Of a stretch of 64,000 bases of DNA, positions 55,201-64,000 are shown piece by piece (position 1 is the first letter of the stretch; the number at the start of each line of letters is the position of its first letter). Under the pieces are notes generated by a model, which was given only the letters and a program-made list of their open reading frames with translations, was not told the origin of the DNA and searched no databases. Source of the DNA: Polytrichum commune (lineage: Eukaryota > Streptophyta > Polytrichopsida > Polytrichales > Polytrichaceae). The stretch covers positions 48,408,429-48,472,428 of the forward strand of contig OX485804.1 of the NCBI GenBank assembly GCA_950295325.1, read 5' to 3'. Both the position numbers and the translations under genes were made by a program.

Positions 55201-55627
55201 AAGGACAATGGAACATTCATGTACCACTAAAGAATATGTGCAATCTATATATTGAAGAACTTGAATAATAAGAAACTAACTAACCTTAATGTGTTAATCT
55301 CACATTGTGGCTAAATTTTGTTGTATTCTTGACCACAATACAACGTTGACACCCTCACTTCATATAGTTTCTAACAAAAGTCTTGTTCAATGCACTTGGC
55401 CATTTGACGGACGGCTTTGTTGACCAAGAATGCATCATATTTTGGTGATTTTTTTTTCTACATTGCCTTCTTCTTCATTTTCCCTTGAATAGATTTTAGT
55501 AACGTTTGCATATCCTAGGGCACTATTTCAAACTTATCCTCGGGACCAAAGTTGCACATGTATATGATATGGAGAATGAAGAAAAGGATTAATGATTTCT
55601 TAAAGGTTACATTGGTGAGAAATGATG

Positions 55628-55628
<1 letters not shown>
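55201..55628. other. Possible further transposon-derived sequence
   Basis: On the minus strand near 55500-55330 a frame reads 'SPKYDAFLVNKAVRQMAKCIEQ' between stops, perhaps more of the MULE-related protein. Not recognised with confidence. Confidence 0.3.

Positions 55629-55676
<48 letters not shown>
55629..55676 (+). repeat. (TG)n microsatellite, about 24 repeats
   Basis: Uninterrupted TG dinucleotide run. Shorter (TG)n and (CT)n runs are at about 6559-6578 and 56196-56212. Confidence 0.97.
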
Positions 55677-55679
<3 letters not shown>

Positions 55680-57375
55680 TGGCTAACATATTTTGTACTA
55701 TGAAGAACACAAGATGCAACTGAGGGTGCATTAGGAGGACATGCACTACTTACATGATACATGGAATGAGGTTTCTCAACTAAACATTTTCACGAAGGAC
55801 AAAGAAAATAGATGAAGGACACATACTTCCGCAATACTCGCACTCTGTAAGTACTATATCTGAACAATGTTGAATGAAACATATATTACATGTAGTTGCT
55901 TGATTAGCAGAGATTCGTATGAAAAACATGGATAATAATGGGTACCTCTATAAGTGTGTAAGATTGTTTGCATGAGAGGTCCTCAAAGAGTTTGGCAAGT
56001 TAACCCTTAAGATGTCTGTGGTGTATTTGTAAGAAAATTAATGATGGTTGTTGTTCCCCATTAATGAAAACGTCCAACTTGTCCCACAAAATGATGGCAA
56101 GTATAGAGGTTTTGAATTTCCCCTTACCCATTTGTCACATGGTTAGTCCATACTATGTCCTCCATGCAAAATGTGCATGAAGAAAAATTTTGAACTCTCT
56201 CTCTCTCTCTCTTGCCTAGTTCAAAACGTTGTGAGGTCGTTTTGGGCAAGTTCGTCATTTGACATAGACAAGAATTGAAGACCTTCATGGGACATAGGAC
56301 ATGGATGAGGGACGCTTGCAATATGATGGTCAACTGAAACCATTTTCACGGAGGGAGGCAAGGAAGGAAGCAAAGTAGACCTAAACCCACTTGAGATGTG
56401 AAAGACAACAAACTATTGGCCCTCTATTAATCGCAACAACATTACGTCAAAGAATGAATCTCTCATTGCACAACTCATGTGAATCCAAGATCAAAAAATA
56501 TGGAGGAAGCAAAGAACAATGCAAAAACAGTATTGCTCCATAGAGCATGCAAAACAACATAGAGAGGACATTCAGGTTTACTAAGATCAAATATGCGAAA
56601 GGACCACATCCAAAATTCTTGGGAAAACGTACTTGCAAGACAATGTTCTGAAAAACATGATATTAAGGACAACTAGTACTTATTCTGCTATGTAACTTAG
56701 TGGATGTGCATGAACAACGCAATGTTGTGGACGAAAACTTGTCCGTTGGGCGATGGTGACATCACCAATACCAAACATATCATGTTCGGGGGCATTCATG
56801 TCATGTTTGTGGAGGCATTTGGTGTCCGCCAAAACTCTCAAGCTGTCAAGGTTTTGTACTATCAATGGCATACGTAGAAAAAAATCAAACCAATATTCTA
56901 AGTGTACATTTGGCAACTACCAATTATAGTTTCCTGGTCACGGAAGCATGTCTTTTTATGCACAGGTGCTCGCATGTGGAACAGTTAGGGGCTGAAGTTT
57001 TTTCACTCAACACCAAAATGATGACAATGTCAGCTACTTGCAGCCTTACATGTCCCGATGGACTAGATAATCAAAAAGAAAATGACTCTTCATTGGTAGA
57101 TAGTTATGAGATTTTCATCCTAAATGTGCTCAGGATCATGCCGATAGATTACACGAAGCCAAGCTGCAATCGCCCAATAACAGATAATGGGCCAATATGC
57201 TGGGTAAAAACAAGAGATTTCATTCCATTCTACAAAAAAATTACACTCAAGCTGGCCAGAGTACATCACAGCCTTGAGAAACCATCTGATGTTTTACTTG
57301 GCCACCTATTTGGGCCAAAAATGTAGAAAAAAAAAACCTAACATTTAACTAAAGGGTTAGCTCAAACACATGATT
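55677..57375. other. Intergenic and 3' flank of the plastid EF-G gene
   Basis: No gene recognised. The plus-strand frame at 56865-57326 (153 codons) lies antisense to the expected 3' untranslated region of EF-G and has no family resemblance. It probably arose by chance. Confidence 0.45.
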
Positions 57376-60300
57376 CTACGAAGCTGCCATAGCTTGGTTC
57401 TTGGCTGTGATCTGGTTTTGAATATGTTGAGGCACGACATCAAATTTCGCAAGCTGCATGGTGTACTGGGCTCGGCCCTTAGTCATACCTCGCAAATTGC
57501 TCACATACTGGAACATCTCTGACAATGGTACAAGTGCATCCACAACCTGCAATCCAGAAAGCCAATAAAATCAGCAAAACGAGACTCCTTTGAAAGAAGG
57601 ATCTTCTTCAAACTGGCTTCCCCAATCATTCTAATAGAGGAAAAGTAAGAGCCTGTAGTTGGAACAACCAATTACCCTTGAGCACAAGGTATAGACATAC
57701 CTTCATACCACCAGGTTTGTCTCCAAAGCTGTTGATCTGTCCACGTCTGGAGTTCAAGTCACCGATAACATCACCCATGTGATCTTCGGGTGTCACTACC
57801 TCTACCTGCATCCACCAATGCCTCTACCCGGTGAGACAGACAGACCCCAGAAGTACATTTAAAACAATTGGGAATGTCGCATGACTTCAGTCTTAGTCAC
57901 TGAAGAGAAACTTCTGTGGTCACTATAATATGATTCACTCAACAATCGGCTCTTGAATTTTTTGGGGCTATTGCCACATGCTCATCTCACACACAAACTC
58001 CATATATATCATAAATATGCATTCTCCACCAAATTACTGAGAGAGACAACAACGACCCTCTAAGGTCCTTTGAACCTCAAGTCTTGAGGGTGAGAAGGAT
58101 TCTAGAGGGTTGCCTCTCTCAATAATCAGCGGGCAACAAGGATTTTGGAAAACGTATGGATTCTGTGGGTAGAATGAACATGTAATCCTACCCCAAAACA
58201 AGATAGAAAAGCCAATTATTCAGATAATCATTTTCTAGTGACCATAGGAGTTGCTCTAAACCACTCTAGATCAGGGTAACATGTACTCCTGGGCTCTTCC
58301 AGAACTACAGGTTATACTCTCAAGTTTAGACTTTCAACTCTCCTAAAGAGGCAATAGGAAAAAACCAATCAGCAAACGGTGGTGTCCTTTTGGTCCAGAC
58401 ACCTACTAAAAGGACACAGAAAAAAAATCTCACCTTCATGATGGGCTCCAACAGCCTTGGTCCTGCCTTGTTAATACCCTCTCTGAATGCACCCCTTGCA
58501 GCAAGCTGGAAGGCAAGCACACTTGAATCCACTTCATGGTACGACCCATCCATCAACACTGCACGAACATCCACCACAGGGTAGCCTGCCAACACACCAT
58601 TGCTCATGCACTCCTCCAGTCCCTTCACAACACCTGGCACATATTCTCGGGGGACAGATCCTCCCTTGATCTCACTCTTGAACTCGTAGCCACTTCCGGC
58701 TTCAAGAGGCTCAAATCGAACCTCAATTTCGGCAAATTGACCTTGTCCTCCGGATTGCTTCTTGTGGGTATATTTCACCTGTGACACCTTAGAGATACTC
58801 TCTCGGTAGTTCACTTGGGGTGCACCAACATTTGCTTCAACCTGTTACAAGCAAAAAATAATAAGCATTAAAAACAGTATCATCACCAATATCCTAAGCA
58901 CACGAATAAACATCCATCAGCACAACACTTTTAAACTGATAGAAAATAAAGTTCCTAGCCTCTAACAGACATCCTGCATTCCTTCTGTGTACGAGAAAAC
59001 CCAATTCAGTAAACACATGCCAGTTGTTAAATTTTCAGTTTGCGAAAACAACATTGTTACATGACTTTCATTTTACAAATTTATTATTTCAGTAGTGAAA
59101 TCTTATATGCTGACAATTAAAACCATGATGCAGCAATTCTGACGACCTCATTTTCCATATTAACCTTGGAAGTAAGGTAGTGCTTGTACCTTAAATTCAC
59201 GTTTCAGACGATCAACAATAATCTCCAAATGCAACTCTCCCATTCCTTCAATGACAGTTTGATTTGTCTCTTCGTCTCTGGAGAAATGGAATGAAGGATC
59301 CTCCTGTGCCAACTTGATAAGTCCCATGGACATCTTGTCCACATCAGCCTTGGTCTTTGGCTCAATTGCAACTTTGATGACAGGGTCAGGGAAGTCCATG
59401 CGCTCAAGCACTACTGGGTTTTCAAAATCACACAGTGTTTCTCCTGTGATGGTGTCCTTCAAACCTGAATGACAGAATGTCTCCATTAGTATGGCTAACA
59501 AGTCACATGAGCGCCAGCTTTTTGAGATCATTCAACAAAGCAATCCTTGAGTCATGAATAGTAAAGATTATCTATACATAGATGAGTATTGTCAATCAGA
59601 CTTACTTATCAGGAGTTGGTCCCTTATGATTTCTTATTGGTTGCCTTATATACAATATCAATAATTTCTTTCCACTTGTGTTGTATGCTCAGAGGCAGTG
59701 GTTGAATTTGGGTGAAGAGCAACCTATTTCGGTTTATTGAGGGCCAAACTCATTTTACCAACTCTTAGCATGCCAAGATGAGTTTGACCCTCAATAAACT
59801 GATGTAGAATGCCCTTTGTTCTGCACTCCAAATTACTTCCAAAAATACATCAAAAGCTTACCGAACATGGAAGGTCTTGTGTGCAAGACAACCAAATCCG
59901 GACCGAAGTCATGTTCAGTGAGAGGAAAACTCTATGGTCTTTTGGCTCCTGCTTTCCATGCTCCAACAAAAACGAGTTTGGACAGTTCTGATAATTAACA
60001 GAACATGATATATGAGCAGAGACCATATAATAAGAGTGTACTGCTAATGTGGACTCAGCATACCTGCAAGAGCAATAATATCTCCAGTTCGTGCAATTTT
60101 GACATCTTCCCTGCTGTTTGCATGCATCTCCAGAAGCCGACCAATTCTCTCCTTCCTATTCTTGTTGGAGTTCATAACATAACTACCGGCGGTGAGAGTA
60201 CCGGAGTACACCCGCACAAATGTGAGTGACCCCACAAATGAATCAGTCATAATCTTAAATGCCAGCCCTGAGAATGGCTCACTGTCACTTGGCTTCCGGT

Positions 60301-63300
60301 CAATAGCAATTTCAGGGTTCTCGTAGTCACATCCCTTCATTGGAGGCAAGTCAAGGGGTGAAGGCAGGTACGCAATAACGGCATCAAGCAATGGCTGGAC
60401 ACCTTTGTTTTTGAATGCGGATCCACAGAGGACAGGGACAAAGGAGAGTGAAATTGTTCCCTTCCTGATAAGTCTCTGTATCGTCTCCATGTCAGGCTCC
60501 ACACCTTCCAAGTATGCCTCCATGGCGTCATCATCTTGATCTACAATAGTTTCAATCATCAGCGCCCTGCAACCAAAATGCTCAAAAAGTGAGACATAGG
60601 AAATAATTAATCATTAAGAATCTTCACGTGGTGAAGGTTACTAGATTAAACTTCCTGAAGCACCACATAGATGTCATAGATAGATCATCCTGTTGCCTAA
60701 GCATTTTAACAAGACAAAGGAATCAGCCACAAGCACAACAAGAAGGAACCTTCACGGTTATTTAACTGGGGATAGTGCTGCCAAAGACTTCTAACTATAA
60801 ATTTGGATATAATATATAGGTACATAGAGAGAAATCAACTTCCCTGGAGAAAACTGCATGACATATAAAATAAGGTGAAGGTGAACACATAGGTAAACAA
60901 GCTGAGTGGTACCTGTATTCATTTGCAAGTCCAACCAAATCCTCTGGGATTTCTTGGTCCTCAAAGGAAGCCCCCAACTCCTCTCCATTCCAAACAACAG
61001 CCTTCATCCTCACAAGGTCCACCACTCCTGCGAATGATTCCTCAGCTCCAATGGGGATCTGCATGTACGTAGTCCTCATGAGTCTAGTAATTTAGATAGT
61101 ATGAGAAAAAGACATAGACTTGTAACCTGCCAAAACATCAACCTAACAGAAACATTGTTCTTGCTGTCACATGCATCACCAGGTTATATTTTCAAGGAAA
61201 TACAACAATTTTCTTAACAATGTGCTAATTGTACAGAAGCCTAATTCATCACAGATACATCTGCCATGCTTATTGTGAATGTGCTACTCATTTTTCTAGT
61301 CTGAATGAAGGCACTAGGTGAACAGATTGTTAGAATTTTTAAATTTCAGATTAAACACAGGGCTCATTTCCAATTGAGTCTCTACCTGACCAGTATCCAA
61401 GATATGTGCAGCAACATGTAGCAAAGGTTAGATACATGACCAAATTTATACCTGCAATACAAGGGGTTTGGCTCCCAAGTTGCTGACAATCATGTCACGA
61501 GTGCGGAAGAAATTAGCACCCAAACGGTCCATCTTGTTCACAAAGCAGATACGTGGAACACCATACTTGTCAGCTTGGCGCCACACAGTTTCAGACTGAG
61601 GCTCAACCCCTGCTACACTATCAAACAGACAAATTGCTCCATCAAGAACACGTAACGCTCGCTCCACCTCCAAGGTGAAGTCCACATGTCCAGGGGTATC
61701 AATGATGTTGATGCGGTGATCCTTCCACTGTGCAGTGGTCGCAGCTGAGGTGATTGTGATACCCCTTTCTTGTTCCTGCATAATTATTAAAAATCCTGAG
61801 TCAAAAACCTTCAGAACAGAGTTGCTCCTCTGACCACTGAACAGGAAGAGTGGTATGAGCAAAATAGACGAAGCAGAAAATCATAGTGCCCTATTTAAGG
61901 CAATACTAAAGTGGACTCGAGCATTTAAATGGTATGCAATAGGTCACACATCCATTTGTTTAAATCATTCATCACCACATGTAAGTCTCCCTCCATCCCT
62001 CCCCCCCCCCCCCCCCGACACAGTCACTAAAAAGATGTTGAAATGGGTTTTCAGATGTGCAAGTATAATTCCTCTCCATCTTTGAACTGCTTGCAGAAAT
62101 CAGGACATAAAATGAGGAAAGAAACTACACCTGCTCCATCCAGTCCATGGTAGCTGTGCCTTCATGAACTTCACCAATCTTGTAGTTCTTTCCAGTGTAA
62201 AAGAGGATGCGCTCAGTTGTGGTGGTCTTTCCTGCATCAATATGGGCCATGATACCGATGTTGCGATAATCTTCAAGTGGCATCTCTCTTTTCTCTGCAA
62301 GAAAAGAAAACCAATCAACATCAGAGTATAGAAATATGAATGATCAAATTCATGGTAAGAACAAAATTCACCACCAAGATGTACATACAGGGCAGGCCAT
62401 ACACATATATAATGTATAAATTCTGAAACTTTCTGAAACACTGTGCAACACCGTTTCCAATTTGTAACTCTCAACAACTCCTCCCATCACATTTCACCAA
62501 CGAAAGGAGATCACAAGGCATTGCTGCAGGAACACAAGAGGCAATGAAAACTACTTCAAGAGAACACCAGGGAACTTCGTTGGGTGACAGAAAAAACTGA
62601 GGACTTCTAAAATAGGGTAACCTAAGCAAGTACCCAAAATTCTTCACATTCTTATTAAGGGATGGAACATTTGAATCTTATCCAGTATCCACTTTCCCAC
62701 AATTCTGTCACTTCCTACAGAGTTGAAGGAAGGAAGCCAAAGTATGATCCTAAGCGTTACGGAGGCCATTTCAGTAGATTCCAACATTGTAGATAATTAC
62801 AATTTGGCTAACGCATTGCCTATTTGTAGCTATCTACAATGCCTCCCCACCATCGGCATTCACCATGGAAAAGAAGATTACTTCTCCAATTACCATCTCA
62901 GTACCCCGAAACTCTTCACATTCTTTTTCAAGGAGTGGAACACTCAAACCTTATCCATTTTCCCCATGATTCTATCACTTGCTACAAGGTTGAAGGCGGG
63001 ATGCTCAAGCATGATCCTGGGTGTGAAACCAGGAATTTCCACATCCAAGTTTCCAACAGATTCCAAAACCGAATAATTTCTATGGACCCATAAACCCTTG
63101 GGGTTCAGGAGAATATTACCTTCAGCAGCCATGCAGACAACAGCCTTGCGGCCGCTGCTGGTGGCAGAAGAGCTGCCAAACACGCTGCGACGGAGAGCAT
63201 CCGCCTGGGACAAGGATTCCCCAACAGAGGAGGCAATGGGGAGTCCCTTCACATTCTTGAGTCCAGAGAAAGAGGCAACAGCAGACGTTGCTGTCCTCCT

Positions 63301-63393
63301 GGAAGCGCCCTGCGCATCGCGGCTGCAACTGGGTTGGGCCAGAGCGGTGGTAAGTCGGCCGAATTGGCTCGTCTGAGCCATGGATGCAGCCAT
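57376..63393 (-). CDS. SCO1: Chloroplast translation elongation factor G (cpEF-G)
   Basis: Nine exons (63393-63120, 62294-62131, 61775-61452, 61058-60913, 60566-60064, 59464-59190, 58841-58434, 57805-57701, 57546-57376), all GT-AG, give 789 aa, the expected length for plant plastid EF-G. Residues 1 to about 91 are Ser/Ala/Arg-rich, a chloroplast transit peptide; the start is [10 protein letters not shown]. GTPase motifs: AHIDAGKT (108-115), RGITI (150-154), DTPGH (172-176), NKMD (226-229). Domain II follows ([15 protein letters not shown]), then domain III ([19 protein letters not shown]), domain IV ([23 protein letters not shown]) and domain V ([17 protein letters not shown]). The protein drives GTP-dependent ribosome translocation in plastids; loss in Arabidopsis SCO1 affects cotyledon greening. 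No frame break or missing motif was seen. It stands alone; tandem repeats lie upstream. Confidence 0.96.
61988..62018 (+). repeat. C-run and CTCC repeat in EF-G intron 2
   Basis: 'ctccctccatccctcc' followed by a long C run (about 62000-62016) lies within the intron between exons 2 and 3. On the sense strand this is a poly-G tract, potentially G-quadruplex forming, about 130 bases from the exon 2 donor. Confidence 0.85.
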
Positions 63394-63537
63394 CCTCCTC
63401 TCCCTCTCACTCAATCCTTGTCACACTTCCTGCTCTTGCTGCAGCACACACCATCATAAGCAAGCACAAATTTAATCCCTTGCAATTCTAAGATCCGAAC
63501 GAAACAAAAGAAAGAAAGAAAGACTGAAAACAACATG
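63394..63537 (-). promoter_or_regulatory. Presumed 5' leader of the EF-G gene
   Basis: Immediately upstream of the ATG on the minus strand is a GA-rich stretch (GAGTGAGAGGGAGAGGAGG) and then a TTTCTTTCTTTC tract (about 63505-63520), typical of plant leaders. The frame continues upstream of the ATG without a second Met, ending at a TTG. Confidence 0.5.
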
Positions 63538-64000
63538 ACCCACCCTCTGAATTCCACAGAAACAACAGTTGAGTAGTCCAGCAAGGAATCCTCAAAATGC
63601 AAAATACAAATTGACAGAGCCCAAATTCTAGAAGCTCAAACCTGACTTGCAACCAAAACCCACAATGTCACTTCTTCCAAACCCAAGATAGACAGAAGAC
63701 CCGAACTGTGAACACCACATAACCCACCCTCGAAATTCACGCAAACAACACCTAAGCGGTCCAGCAAGGAATCCTCAAGACGCCGAATGAAAAATGCACA
63801 TGGACAGAGCCCAAATTCCTGAAGCTCAAACCTGACTGGCAACTAAAACCCACGGTATCACTTCTTCCGAACCCAAATTGGACAGAACCCCAAGACCCTG
63901 CTGCAACAAAAGCCCCCCCAAGTAATAAGCTCTAAGACTAATTCCCTTTCTTGTTAACAAATAACCCACCCTCCGAATTCACTCATGCAACAACAGCTAC
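63538..64000. repeat. Tandem repeats (184 and 242 bp) upstream of EF-G, running off the window
   Basis: Three units begin 'acccaccct' at 63538, 63722 and 63964. Units share 'cagcaaggaatcctcaa', 'gacagagcccaaattc', 'gaagctcaaacctgact' and 'tgtcacttcttcc'. The second is about 58 bp longer at its end. The third is cut by the window edge. They lie within 150-600 bp upstream of the EF-G start codon, so in its leader or promoter. Confidence 0.85.

Noticed and set aside
56865-57326. 153-codon plus-strand frame next to the EF-G stop codon
   Set aside because: It is antisense to the probable EF-G 3' untranslated region, shows no recognisable domain and has no splice or promoter context.
63393-63414. 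Upstream extension of EF-G (SERERR before the Met)
   Set aside because: The frame is open but starts at TTG, not ATG; the first ATG at 63393 gives a normal transit peptide start (MAASMAQ).

Overview
The window is nuclear DNA of a land plant. The evidence is a nine-exon gene for a plastid-targeted translation factor, a plant-type Kip-related CDK inhibitor C-terminus, GT-AG introns of 85 bp to 1.9 kb, and a low-density background packed with plant-type transposable elements (Tourist/Harbinger-like MITEs, tRNA-type SINEs, LINE, MULE and pogo/Tigger remnants). Only about three protein genes occupy 64 kb. Low gene density and frequent long G/C homopolymers fit a large-genome seed-free plant such as a fern or lycophyte, but that is a guess and the species cannot be read from the sequence.

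Layout. 1-28 kb is repeat territory: seven or so MITEs with TTA/TAA target duplications, a LINE C-terminal remnant (about 2.6-3.66 kb, minus), a BED/hAT-like fragment (about 6.06-6.48 kb), an LTR-like leader with six tandem stem-loop units (9.9-10.3 kb), a 280-bp minisatellite with a poly-G tract in every unit (18.1-19.2 kb), SINEs and nested elements. 28-34 kb is low-copy and GC-richer and carries the most unusual gene, a seven-exon reading frame at 29581-33182 (+). Its N-terminal third is the N-terminus of the 26S proteasome lid subunit RPN5 and its C-terminus is a plant KRP/ICK CDK inhibitor with an RRLF cyclin-docking motif. 35-42 kb is AT-rich and ends in a decayed LINE with a recognisable RNase H domain. 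44.3-46.8 kb (minus) is a two-exon exostosin-like (GT47) glycosyltransferase. 47-57 kb is repeats again, including a 2.1-kb element with long terminal inverted repeats containing a pogo/Tigger element, and a MULE transposase remnant hit by a truncated SINE with a perfect 16-bp target duplication. 57.4-63.4 kb (minus) is the complete chloroplast elongation factor G gene (789 aa), with tandem repeats upstream that run off the window end.

The three genes show no functional clustering: plastid translation (EF-G), wall/Golgi glycosylation (GT47) and cell-cycle/proteasome (RPN5-KRP chimera). Exon boundaries were placed by hand from GT-AG signals, frame continuity and family knowledge. No transcript or database search was available.
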